This document shows, piece by piece, positions 27,617 to 35,079 of a DNA stretch of 64,000 bases (position 1 is its first letter; each line of letters begins with the position of its first letter). Both the position numbers and the translations under genes were made by a program. The notes under the pieces are model-generated. The model made no database searches and was not told the DNA's origin. It saw only the letters and a program-made list of their open reading frames with translations. The stretch comes from Comamonadaceae bacterium (lineage in GTDB: Bacteria > Pseudomonadota > Gammaproteobacteria > Burkholderiales > Burkholderiaceae_C): contig JAIYBB010000012.1 in assembly GCA_027488735.1 (NCBI GenBank), positions 62,001 to 126,000 on the forward strand, read 5' to 3'.

Positions 27617-27903
27617 GATTTGAGGCTTCTATCAATGCCCGTGTTGACGTGTACGCTCAATGCGCCCGTCAACTGGGCTTGTATTTCTGAGGGGAGGACT
27701 TTGCCAATCAAGGTCATGAAAGCAACTGGGTTGTTTTCGGCCTGTGAGAGCAAATAAGCCTCGCCCCCCGCCTGATCCAAGGCTCCCAAAATCATCTCCT
27801 TCAAGGCCTTTGTAGCCTTGTTAGGGACACCTTTTGGCCTACCCATACCGGCGCGCTTGAGGTTTGCAGGGTTTCCTCTAGGTTTCACTAAATTACTGGT
27901 CAT
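27613..27903 (-). CDS. Terminase small subunit-like protein
   Basis: The 96-aa product contains GRPKGVPNKATKALKEMILG, then EAYLLSQAENNPVAFMTLIG and KVLPSEIQAQL, a DUF5681-like DNA-binding start followed by helices found in TerS-type proteins upstream of TerL in BPP-1-like phages. ATG at 27903 is preferred. A longer frame reaches 27945, and an ATG lies within the GGTACGCAT element itself (27936), so the N-terminus is uncertain by up to 14 residues. Confidence 0.7.
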   Translation of the reverse strand: MTSNLVKPRGNPANLKRAGMGRPKGVPNKATKALKEMILGALDQAGGEAYLLSQAENNPVAFMTLIGKVLPSEIQAQLTGALSVHVNTGIDRSLKS

Positions 27904-27934
27904 GGGCTGAAGTTTGATGTGAGAATCAACGCTC

Positions 27935-27943
27935 ATGCGTACC
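27935..27943 (-). promoter_or_regulatory. Late-strand element GGTACGCAT, copy 6
   Basis: Minus strand reads ATTGGTACGCATGAG, 32 nt upstream of the terminase small subunit ATG and 13 bp from the divergent ATG of moron cassette 3. Confidence 0.65.
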
Positions 27944-27955
27944 AATAACCTATAA

Positions 27956-28825
27956 ATGAAAACTAGACTTCTTAGACTCGTCTGGATTGTTAGCCTGTCG
28001 TGGCTTGCACTTCTTATTTATGCACAAGGGGAATTGACACTCAACCTCATCGCATTTGGGGGACCCGCTTTTGTGGGATTAATTTACTGTTACGTCGAAT
28101 ATGGTGGAATTGGATGGCCACTAAAGCGCGAACCTAAAGAAGAATTTATAAATCAAATTGAGAAATCAAAAAAAGTATTGAAACAAAATCTTGAAAATTC
28201 AAAAAATAAAATGCTTAAGCAATGGGAAAAAGAAAACAATAGTGATCTCAAAAAACTGGAAAAGATGAAAGAAGTTATTCGTGAATCTAGAGTAATTCCA
28301 TCAGCCTTAAATATTATTAAAAAAACCTATCTTTGGAATTCTTGGGTAACCGAGCAAGGAAGTATATGGAAACCTGATGATTGGATCTGTGATCGTGTGA
28401 AATTTCCATTTGAGCAACGTCATCAAGAGCTTTTACTGCCTGAGTTTATACCTAGCAGTGGAGAGACAAAAGAAACGGCTTACAAATTGGAAAGTTATTT
28501 TGGATTTATTGATGACAATACAAACCACATTACCCTCTATATTTACGAACTTATTAGTAGCTACTTAGATGCACGAGGAAGGCTTTTAATAAAAGTAGAC
28601 AATCAACTTGTCCTTGATATTGAAGTTTACAGAGACGATAAGCAATACAACCTCTGGAATGGTTTTTCACAAATAGAATTTTGTAAACCAGATATCTGGA
28701 TTTCAAGCATCGTAAATTTAAGTACTGAGTTTGATGGGCAGCAAGAAATTTCTCAAACCAAATATCAAATCGAACTTGAAAAACATCAGATCAATGTAAA
28801 TTTAAATCCAAAAAATAGTCTTTAA
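27956..28825 (+). CDS. Unknown two-TM protein with coiled coil (moron cassette 3)
   Basis: The 289-aa product has two N-terminal membrane segments (about 7-25 and 30-48), a Lys/Glu-rich coiled coil (about 60-105) and a soluble domain (120-289, KTYLWNSWVTEQGSIWKPDD, then YFGFIDDNTNHITLYIYEL). The soluble domain would face the cytoplasm. ATG at 27956 has no clear ribosome-binding site and lies close to the GGTACGCAT element. AT-rich and isolated on the plus strand, it is a moron candidate; an inner-membrane exclusion protein is a plausible but untested role. Confidence 0.7.
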   Translation: MKTRLLRLVWIVSLSWLALLIYAQGELTLNLIAFGGPAFVGLIYCYVEYGGIGWPLKREPKEEFINQIEKSKKVLKQNLENSKNKMLKQWEKENNSDLKKLEKMKEVIRESRVIPSALNIIKKTYLWNSWVTEQGSIWKPDDWICDRVKFPFEQRHQELLLPEFIPSSGETKETAYKLESYFGFIDDNTNHITLYIYELISSYLDARGRLLIKVDNQLVLDIEVYRDDKQYNLWNGFSQIEFCKPDIWISSIVNLSTEFDGQQEISQTKYQIELEKHQINVNLNPKNSL

Positions 28826-28855
28826 ATTTTGTAAATCTAAAACCAGCTTCATCAT

Positions 28856-29173
28856 ATGTTTAAAGTAAAAATAATCAGATATATTTACGATGGATCATCA
28901 TCTGATGATTCACATAACTACGCAGCAACTTCAAGGGATATCAATTTACCAATTCCTCCATTTGTAGGAATGATTGTTTTGATGCCGTACTCCGAGGAAA
29001 TAGAGAAAATTATGGTCAATGCTGACACTCAAGAAATCACTTGTATTTTGAACAGTTACTATGCGAATAAAAATCGGCATAACTGGGATTTTCAAGAGAA
29101 AATCGATGACGATGTTTTAAAAGGAATGACGCTTATTTTTAACACACCAATTTTCAACACACCAATAACTTGA
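28856..29173 (+). CDS. Hypothetical protein (moron cassette 3)
   Basis: The 105-aa soluble protein (MFKVKIIRYIYDGSSSDDSH) is predicted mostly beta with conserved-looking IPPFVGMIVLMPYSEEIEKI and ends in a short tandem FNTP repeat. It follows the two-TM gene by 30 bp, suggesting they act together. Family not recognised. Confidence 0.6.
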   Translation: MFKVKIIRYIYDGSSSDDSHNYAATSRDINLPIPPFVGMIVLMPYSEEIEKIMVNADTQEITCILNSYYANKNRHNWDFQEKIDDDVLKGMTLIFNTPIFNTPIT

Positions 29174-29176
29174 AAA

Positions 29177-29419
29177 TTACACACTCTCAACCTCTAACCT
29201 CTTCCACCCAAACGGAGTCTGCGCCCGTCTTGCATATTGGCAGATGGATGCAATGGTTGTCTTAGGAACTTGAAACATCTCCGCCAACTGGGTGTAGCTC
29301 AAATCGTGATCCTCATTCAAGTCACGAATTCGATCGACCTGCTCATCAGTGAGCTTTGAGCGGGGGTGGCTTTGCCCAATACGTCTGCCGTATTCGTTCA
29401 AGGCAACTGTTTTGAACAT
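29177..29419 (-). CDS. HTH DNA-binding protein of the late strand
   Basis: The 80-aa product contains RSKLTDEQVDRIRDLNEDHD and LSYTQLAEMFQVPKTTIASI, a resolvase/Hin-type helix-turn-helix as in small phage proteins upstream of terminases. ATG at 29419 is chosen because GGGAG lies 9 nt ahead; the longer frame to 29476 lacks one. It could regulate late genes or act with the terminase at packaging sites; both are guesses. It faces cassette 3 convergently with a 3-bp gap. Confidence 0.7.
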   Translation of the reverse strand: MFKTVALNEYGRRIGQSHPRSKLTDEQVDRIRDLNEDHDLSYTQLAEMFQVPKTTIASICQYARRAQTPFGWKRLEVESV

Positions 29420-29581
29420 AGTTGATAACTCCCAAAAGAACGCACCTGCCGCCGCTTGACCAGAAAGAAGAGTCACACTGCGCGGCTCGTCTCATCACAT
29501 TGCGTTGCGCTGCCGTAACTTGTCTACGCCACTTGGACAGCGATGGCGACATACTGAACTCTATATTTCAAAGTGCGACTC

Positions 29582-29590
29582 ATGCGTACC
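29582..29590 (-). promoter_or_regulatory. Late-strand element GGTACGCAT, copy 7
   Basis: Minus strand reads AAAGGTACGCATGAG. It is 163 nt upstream of the HTH gene start, or 30 nt from ATG of an overlapping small frame (29552). It is the promoter-proximal copy of the late array. Confidence 0.6.
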
Positions 29591-29630
29591 TTTGGCCGAG
29601 GAAATAACCGGGTGTAAATTGGCCGCTGAC

Positions 29631-29743
29631 CTACTGCCCTACCTTGCCCTACCTGTTTCTTATATATGGTCCATAGCGTATATATAGTGATTCACCACTC
29701 CTCTTAAATAAATAAGGTAGGGCAGGTAGGGTAGGTGAGGTGG
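29631..29743. repeat. G/C-rich inverted and tandem repeats downstream of primase gene
   Basis: Arm 29631-29655 (units of CCCTACC separated by T, TG) and arm 29715-29743 (units of GGTAGGG, then GGTGAGG) are near-complementary, separated by about 60 bp of AT-rich sequence containing a TATATATA-like stretch. A further GGTAGGTAGGGC copy occurs at about 29794 in the primase gene end. It could be a replication-origin iteron array, a long RNA stem or a G-quadruplex former. Confidence 0.5.
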
Positions 29744-29752
29744 ACCCAACAT

Positions 29753-31954
29753 TCATGCGGGTTCCCCGTGCCCCACCACGGCAAATTCAAGTGAGGTAGG
29801 TAGGGCAATTTCAAGAAAATACACATAAATCCTGGTGTTATCAATCGTTCGACGCTCTCTTATAAATTTCAATGCGCTCAAAGCTCGGCCAATACGCATT
29901 TCTTCACGCTTTGTAATTTGCTTGGTTTCAAGTCCAATAGCACCACGTAACACTTCTTCGGTCGTTACATAGTCCTGATCAATTGGTTTAATCCCAGTCA
30001 AAAATGATGGTGTATGAAGCCATCTACGTACTTGGACCTCCCACGGGTCAACCAACATATGCTCACGATGAGTCTCTAAAGCCAATTGCTCCATGCCGCG
30101 CCACTGAATACCAAGCATTAAAAACATGCTTCTGGCCTCCGCCCACAATTGCAAGCAATCCATGCGAATTCCGTACACATTAACGGCAGGAGTTTTGACG
30201 GGCAAGAACCGTCTGTTCCCAGTCTCGTCTGACAAGAATTCATTGTTGTTGGTCGTACCAATGAAAACAGTTCTGCGTGGGTATGAGATGGCGAACTCAC
30301 GGTACTTAGGAACCCAGTTCTCTTGCTGGCGCGTCACAAAGGCTTTGATCGATTCAAGGTCCTTGGTATTAAGGCCGCGAAGCTCTCCAATTTCAGCAAT
30401 CAAACGTCCGCGCATCAGCCGCGCAAGGTTGTCGTCTTTTTCTGAAAAACTTATCTCAGCAAAAAACTGCATGTCTGGGACCATTGCTGACACGCCGGAG
30501 CTTTTACCTGCACCTTGACTGCCAACCAATATGGGAACCATGTCAGCCTTGATACCCGGCTCAAGTACCCTACCCGCCAATGCGCTCCATAAATAGTTCG
30601 ATACACCACGCACGTAGTCTGTATCGTCAGCGCCCATGTAGTCACGAAGAAAATTCGTAACCCTTGGGATTCCGTCCCACACCTGTGAGTTAAGCCACAA
30701 TTTTGCTGAATCAAACCTGTTGCGCTCGGCAATCATCAACCCAGCGTCGCGTATGAGTTCACGCCCAATAGACATGAATCCAATATTCTCCAAGTGAAGT
30801 CTCAACTCAACATAGTCTGAGTCCTTGAATGAAACCCAGTCCTGCGTTGAAGGCTGAGCTTTAACGATTTCATCTTTGAACTCATCAAAGCCCAACTCCA
30901 TTCCACAGACATCAGACCGCTCAATCGCCATTTCTAAATTACGCAGAGAAGAGTAAATTCGACCATTTCGGTCACGTCGAAAGTTTGGCAATAATTTTGG
31001 TGGTGCAGGTGGATTTAATATTTGAAACGATGCTGCTACAACACCCAAAGCACTAATGAACTCTTCGTCTTTCTTTGCTTTGCAATGTGCATGTAGGCAT
31101 TTGAAATGCCCTTGTTGATACCCGTTCGTACCAGCAGGAAAATAAACCGTTGACCCATCGCCGGCACTTCCACCTGTGTGGTCATCCTCAAACGGACACT
31201 TGATATACAGACTGTGGCCACGCCCCTCGCCCAAAACCAAATTGTTTTGATGCAAGAAATCCCTAGTGGTGTCTTTCATTTCAACTGTTGGCCCCTGCTT
31301 GCGCTGAACGCCTGATCCAACCGAATCCTCACCAGTTGCAAAAGTAGCAACCAACATTTGCCACAAATCTTCAAACTCCTGTAGCTCAAGTTCAGGGATC
31401 TCAATCGGTAATCCACCACGCCACTCATAAGGCACACCGCTGTCGTGCATACCAAATGCGACAAACTGTTGACCAGTGCCAAGAAACTCAATCACCCCGC
31501 CCTCAACCGGAAACTCTCGGTGAGCAAGTTCACCTTTCAGTGTCAATGCCAGCAAAAACTTACCCGAGTTGCTGCGCATGCGCTTGGGTAGCTTGCTACT
31601 AAGGTAGGCCTCAATGAACTGTTCGATGACTTGAGCCAGCTCCGGATCAGGAACATCGACATCAAGCGCCCTGACCTTGCGGGTTTGGATGCATATGCCG
31701 TAGTCAGGCTCCTTGCTCCACCTGTCGATTTCAATTTGATTGGTTTGATGCTGCGTCCAATCAAGAAAACCAGTGGCGAATCGCTTGCTGTTGTATTGAC
31801 TTGGTGTTTTGCCGAGCTTTTTAAGGCTGGATTTTGGAGAAATTTGCGCCTCAGGATTACAAATCACCGGCAGCAAGTCCTCACGCAATCCAAGAATCAG
31901 GTCAAAGTGACTCCATTCACCCGGCGTTGCTCCGGGCATAGTTGTATCTGGCAT
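29753..31954 (-). CDS. Primase-helicase, VapE/VirE type
   Basis: The roughly 733-aa protein has an N-terminal primase-polymerase-like part (about 15-230, GKTPSQYNSKRFATGFLDWT, then RALDVDVPD), a Cys/His cluster (YIKCPFEDDH, then FKCLHAHCKAKK) and a VirE/D5-like AAA+ helicase (GSQGAGKSS Walker A, then LIAEIGELRG and TVFIGTTNNNEFLSDETGNR and RFLPVK). It would prime and open DNA at the phage origin. ATG at 31954 is chosen; the frame is open to a GTG at 32047 that overlaps the Cro-like gene. It lies on the late strand, opposite the rest of the replication genes. Confidence 0.85.
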   Translation of the reverse strand: MPDTTMPGATPGEWSHFDLILGLREDLLPVICNPEAQISPKSSLKKLGKTPSQYNSKRFATGFLDWTQHQTNQIEIDRWSKEPDYGICIQTRKVRALDVDVPDPELAQVIEQFIEAYLSSKLPKRMRSNSGKFLLALTLKGELAHREFPVEGGVIEFLGTGQQFVAFGMHDSGVPYEWRGGLPIEIPELELQEFEDLWQMLVATFATGEDSVGSGVQRKQGPTVEMKDTTRDFLHQNNLVLGEGRGHSLYIKCPFEDDHTGGSAGDGSTVYFPAGTNGYQQGHFKCLHAHCKAKKDEEFISALGVVAASFQILNPPAPPKLLPNFRRDRNGRIYSSLRNLEMAIERSDVCGMELGFDEFKDEIVKAQPSTQDWVSFKDSDYVELRLHLENIGFMSIGRELIRDAGLMIAERNRFDSAKLWLNSQVWDGIPRVTNFLRDYMGADDTDYVRGVSNYLWSALAGRVLEPGIKADMVPILVGSQGAGKSSGVSAMVPDMQFFAEISFSEKDDNLARLMRGRLIAEIGELRGLNTKDLESIKAFVTRQQENWVPKYREFAISYPRRTVFIGTTNNNEFLSDETGNRRFLPVKTPAVNVYGIRMDCLQLWAEARSMFLMLGIQWRGMEQLALETHREHMLVDPWEVQVRRWLHTPSFLTGIKPIDQDYVTTEEVLRGAIGLETKQITKREEMRIGRALSALKFIRERRTIDNTRIYVYFLEIALPTSLEFAVVGHGEPA

Positions 31955-32015
31955 GGGCGTATCTTCTTTAAAGTGGGGTTCATCGGGGAGTGTGAAATCA
32001 AAGAAGAAGTAGCCA

Positions 32016-32228
32016 TTACCGCAACGCCGCCCAATCCAAGTCAGCACGTAACTCTTCAGGCGTTAAGTGAATGCCCCGACCCTTGGCAATACGGATCAGG
32101 GATGGAATTCTGTCTGTTGGGATACGGTCGTGAATGACCCACAGGGATACCGCCTGTGGCCTGATACCCAGCGCGGTCCCTATTTTGGTTGGCCCACCAA
32201 GGGCTGTAACAATTTCTTTGATGTTCAT
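32016..32228 (-). CDS. Cro/YdaS-like HTH regulator
   Basis: The 70-aa protein has a compact HTH (IVTALGGPTKIGTALGIRPQ, then AVSLWVIHDRIPTDRIPSLI) of the P22 Cro/YdaS kind, and ends with LTPEELRADLDW. It is divergent from the repressor across a 114-bp gap and leads the minus-strand operon, as a Cro does. ATG at 32228 is only a few bases after the predicted transcription start. Confidence 0.85.
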   Translation of the reverse strand: MNIKEIVTALGGPTKIGTALGIRPQAVSLWVIHDRIPTDRIPSLIRIAKGRGIHLTPEELRADLDWAALR

Positions 32229-32234
32229 GACGTA

Positions 32235-32264
32235 ATGATATACCCGTTAGCGTTTATTACGCAA
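32235..32264 (-). promoter_or_regulatory. Candidate Cro promoter
   Basis: Minus strand TTGCGT (32264-32259) and TATATC (32242-32237, 16-bp spacer) or TATCAT (18-bp spacer). The expected start at about 32230 lies 2-3 nt before the ATG, implying an almost leaderless mRNA. CGTAAT/ATTACG inverted arms flank it, a possible operator. Confidence 0.45.
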
Positions 32265-32292
32265 CTTGAACACCCAAAGATGTTGACGTGTA

Positions 32293-32322
32293 TTGATTTT
32301 TTGATGTAAGCTATGCTATCAA
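32293..32322 (+). promoter_or_regulatory. Candidate repressor promoter with operator-like GTAAGCT box
   Basis: TTGATT (32293-32298), 18-bp spacer, TATCAA (32317-32322). Within the spacer GTAAGCT lies 4 nt before the -10, exactly as in the early promoter at 33572-33600. TTGAT and ATCAA (32301-32305 and 32318-32322) form inverted arms. Confidence 0.5.
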
Positions 32323-32342
32323 TGTTTAAAAGGTTATGAATA

Positions 32343-33488
32343 GTGGTACAAAAGTACAAAAATCTGGCCGGGAAAATTAAAAGTGCCCGTGAAAAGGCTA
32401 AATTAAGCCAAGAAAAATTGGGCAAGATATTTGAACCAGCATCAAAAAACGTCACACGCACAGCAGTTACTCAATGGGAGATGGGGGTAACTGAACCGAG
32501 TGAGGAAAAGCTGTTAGCGATAGCAAAACTTCATGGGGAAGATTATTGGTGGTATTTGTGCTGGTTTGCAGATGACGAAGTTGCAGCAGATAGATACGTT
32601 GAATACGACAACTCTGGAAACAGGATTGTTTTAGAGCCTCTATGGTCCGAGCCTGACCGTGAAGAGATGGAAGTGATGTGGGCGGAAGAGCGGGAAATCC
32701 AAGCTCAAATAAAAAGTCCCCCGCAAAATAATTGGATGTCAGAGGCGGTTAAACACGCACCCGGCGAGTTGCTGGAAACATTTCGTAAACATTTTGATAA
32801 AAAACCCCCTGATAGAAAACCAATCAAAGATGATGACGAAGTGAGTCAAAAATTAACCGTGGAGCGCGACCCGTTTACGAACCAACCAACTGGGGCAAAA
32901 ATCACATTAAATAGTTTGTCTGGTAAAGCAGTTGTAGATTTAGGGGAGTCTGGCAAAAGTGAAGGCGGGTTAGCCGCAGTTGCTCAATACATGAGATTTA
33001 AAGATGAGCAACTTTGGAGATCGAGCACCGAAGACTTCACTCCAATGCTTCGGCATTTTGTGAAACAAAAATTGCCATTCTCCGCCAGTCATTTCAATGT
33101 ACCCGTCGCTAAGGGATCATTCAAAGGCGGCATTGCTGACTATTACGATGAATCCACATTGATTGAAATCGTAATAACGCAATCCAAATGGCGAAATCAA
33201 GAAATACAACGAGGACTTGGAAAATTATTCCTCTGCGAAAAGCTGTTGAATCGAAGCTTGGGAAAAATGCTTGTGGTTTGCATTGATGCGGAAAAACCAT
33301 CAACAAATCCCAAACTGCTAGAGGATGTAGCAATTGCAAGAAGCCTAGGGGTGACCATGCTGTACGGCAATCCGTATGAGCATGAACGTCTTGCAGCAGA
33401 AATTTCAACATTTATCAAAGAAACAGCCGAGGCGCGGGTTGCCAGAAGGACTATTGAACTTGCCAAAAAGGGGCCAAAGACTGAGTAA
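32343..33488 (+). CDS. Phage repressor: XRE HTH fused to unusual C-terminal domain
   Basis: The 381-aa protein has an N-terminal XRE HTH (IKSAREKAKLSQEKLGKIFE, then TRTAVTQWEMGVTEPSEEKL; about 10-70). The C-terminus is not the usual LexA/S24 peptidase. Residues about 205-330 include KGGIADYYDESTLIEIVITQ and QRGLGKLFLCEKLLNR and KMLVVCIDAE, resembling a PD-(D/E)xK-type core but with no Lys after the Glu, so it may be an inactive sensor or interaction fold. GTG at 32343 follows AAAGG. Its position opposite the Cro-like gene argues for the lysogeny repressor. How it is inactivated is unknown. Confidence 0.75.
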   Translation: MVQKYKNLAGKIKSAREKAKLSQEKLGKIFEPASKNVTRTAVTQWEMGVTEPSEEKLLAIAKLHGEDYWWYLCWFADDEVAADRYVEYDNSGNRIVLEPLWSEPDREEMEVMWAEEREIQAQIKSPPQNNWMSEAVKHAPGELLETFRKHFDKKPPDRKPIKDDDEVSQKLTVERDPFTNQPTGAKITLNSLSGKAVVDLGESGKSEGGLAAVAQYMRFKDEQLWRSSTEDFTPMLRHFVKQKLPFSASHFNVPVAKGSFKGGIADYYDESTLIEIVITQSKWRNQEIQRGLGKLFLCEKLLNRSLGKMLVVCIDAEKPSTNPKLLEDVAIARSLGVTMLYGNPYEHERLAAEISTFIKETAEARVARRTIELAKKGPKTE

Positions 33489-33571
33489 TTCCAAATCGAC
33501 AACCCTCATCGACGTTTAAATTAACCATATTTTACTAATTCAATCAAGCAAAAAATAATTGGCACTGACAA

Positions 33572-33600
33572 TTGACTTGATATGTAAGCTGACATATCAT
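33572..33600 (+). promoter_or_regulatory. Early promoter with overlapping palindromic operator
   Basis: TTGACT (33572-33577), 17-bp spacer, TATCAT (33595-33600). The spacer and -10 contain a near-perfect dyad: TGATATGT (33578-33585), AAGCTG, ACATATCA (33592-33599). ATACCCCGTTAGCG follows directly and is repeated near the Cro promoter (32239-32252). It likely drives the 33.6-40.2 kb early operon under repressor control. Confidence 0.7.
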
Positions 33601-33655
33601 ATACCCCGTTAGCGGCAATTCTGCCGTTAAATCCATACCGGAAGGGGTTTAGCCA

Positions 33656-33895
33656 ATGATGCCAACTTTGATTTCTCGCGCAACTGACGAAGAACTTGCC
33701 CGATTTTTTGATCAAGCAGCGCAACCGGAATACAGACTGGTTGCCGACAAACTTTTTGAATTGATTGACCTGAAGCGGCGACTGGCAGCAGTTGAGGAAG
33801 AACTGGCAGACAAAACTGCCCTGCTTGAATGCAATGAGTGCCAACTGGCCGACATTGCTGAAGTGCTTGCGACACAACAACTTCACGCTGCTTGA
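33656..33895 (+). CDS. Small early phage protein, coiled coil
   Basis: The 79-aa helical protein (DEELARFFDQAAQPEYRLVA, then LIDLKRRLAAVEEELADKTA) is likely a coiled-coil dimer. GAAGGGG precedes ATG at 33656, about 50 nt after the early promoter. First gene of the early operon; function unknown. Confidence 0.65.
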   Translation: MMPTLISRATDEELARFFDQAAQPEYRLVADKLFELIDLKRRLAAVEEELADKTALLECNECQLADIAEVLATQQLHAA

Positions 33896-33903
33896 GGGAC
33901 ATT

Positions 33904-34263
33904 GTGCGCAAACCCACAAAAATAATCTTCGAGTTCGAAGGCGAAGATGCTGCCGCTTTGTATGACGAACTGACTTCGGTGAAGTCTTCGAGCACTACGA
34001 CCGCTGCGCAAATCGAAAACAAAACTCCGATTGCCATCAAAGAAACAAAGACTCGGGTCGTCAAAAAGCAAGTGGCCCCTGCACCGTCTGATGTGACTTT
34101 GCAAACCATAACCCAGCAATTTGTGAAATTGGCAAATGCACAGGGACACCAAAGAGCACTGGAAATACTCAAGCAATTTGACGCAAAAAGCGTCCCAACG
34201 CTCAAACCTGAGCAATTTGCTGAAGTCTCGGCAACTTTGCAAAAAGCATTGGAATCATCGTGA
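33904..34263 (+). CDS. Early phage hypothetical protein
   Basis: The 119-aa product begins MRKPTKIIFEFEGEDAAALY (beta start) and ends with a helical pair (FVKLANAQGHQRALEILKQF, then LKPEQFAEVSATLQKAL). This architecture is common in small phage replication-region proteins of unknown function. GTG at 33904 follows GAGG at 7 nt; the longer frame starts at TTG 33892. Its stop overlaps the GTG of the next gene. Confidence 0.65.
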   Translation: MRKPTKIIFEFEGEDAAALYDELTSVKSSSTTTAAQIENKTPIAIKETKTRVVKKQVAPAPSDVTLQTITQQFVKLANAQGHQRALEILKQFDAKSVPTLKPEQFAEVSATLQKALESS

Positions 34264-35015
34264 GTGAGCATGCGCAGTTTTCACCAAGCAGCTTTCACAG
34301 ATTGCAGGGCTGCTCCCGCTCATGGTTGCTTGAACAAACCATCGAACCGCTTGCGACAAGCATTCACTCTGCATTTGGCACAGCTGCCCATAACGTTGCA
34401 GCAAACGCACTGGTCACTGGCTTGGATGCTGAGCACTTCATAGATACAAAGCAGCAGGTAGAAGGGTTTGACTTTGTTGTTGACAAAGAAATGGCCGCAT
34501 TCATTCAAATCTATTTAGATGCAATCAGAACCGAAGCTGGCACGAAAGGTGAACTCCATGTCGAATGTCGCGTTGACTTTTCCAAAACACTTGGCGTCGA
34601 GCAAAGTGCGTTTGGCACTGCTGACGCAATTATTTTCAATCCAAATCGCTTAAGCATTTCAGATTTGAAATTTGGCAAAGGTGTCTTGGTACACGCAAAA
34701 GACAACTCGCAATTAGCGTTGTATGCCTTGGGTGCGCTAGAAAAGTTTGGACGCGATGGTATTGAAGAGATTGCAATGACCATCCATCAACCAAGGCGCA
34801 ACCACATCAGCCAGTGGGTCGCCAGCATTGATGAAATCGATGCGTTTGCAATAGAAGCGAAGGTTGCTGTTGAAAAAGCACTGCGGCCAGATGCCTCACT
34901 GACACCCGGCAAACATTGCCAATTCTGTAACGCAAAGCCGAACTGCCCGGCTGTTAATTCACAGAGCAGCAGCGGCTTTGCAGTTTTATCCAACCCATTT
35001 AGCAAGGAGTCATAA
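34260..35015 (+). CDS. DUF2800-type PD-(D/E)XK nuclease
   Basis: The 251-aa protein has FSPSSFHRLQGCSRSWLLEQ at its start, HNVA near 45, GTADAIIF then DLKFGKGV (catalytic D...D-x-K) near 120-140, QLALYALGAL, and a C-terminal Cys cluster (CQFCNAKPNCPA) as in RecB/Cas4-like exonucleases. DUF2800 proteins accompany SSB and polymerase genes in phage replication and recombination modules. GTG start overlaps the upstream TGA. Confidence 0.85.
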   Translation: MSEHAQFSPSSFHRLQGCSRSWLLEQTIEPLATSIHSAFGTAAHNVAANALVTGLDAEHFIDTKQQVEGFDFVVDKEMAAFIQIYLDAIRTEAGTKGELHVECRVDFSKTLGVEQSAFGTADAIIFNPNRLSISDLKFGKGVLVHAKDNSQLALYALGALEKFGRDGIEEIAMTIHQPRRNHISQWVASIDEIDAFAIEAKVAVEKALRPDASLTPGKHCQFCNAKPNCPAVNSQSSSGFAVLSNPFSKES

Positions 35016-35079
35016 AAACCAGAGCCACACATCACGCAAACAGACAAAACACAAACGTAAATCTTTATAGGAAAACAAA

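Noticed and set aside
29346..29552. 68-aa minus-strand frame beginning 30 nt after GGTACGCAT copy 7
   Set aside because: Overlaps the well supported HTH gene, weak ribosome-binding site, no recognised family. Kept only as a possibility.
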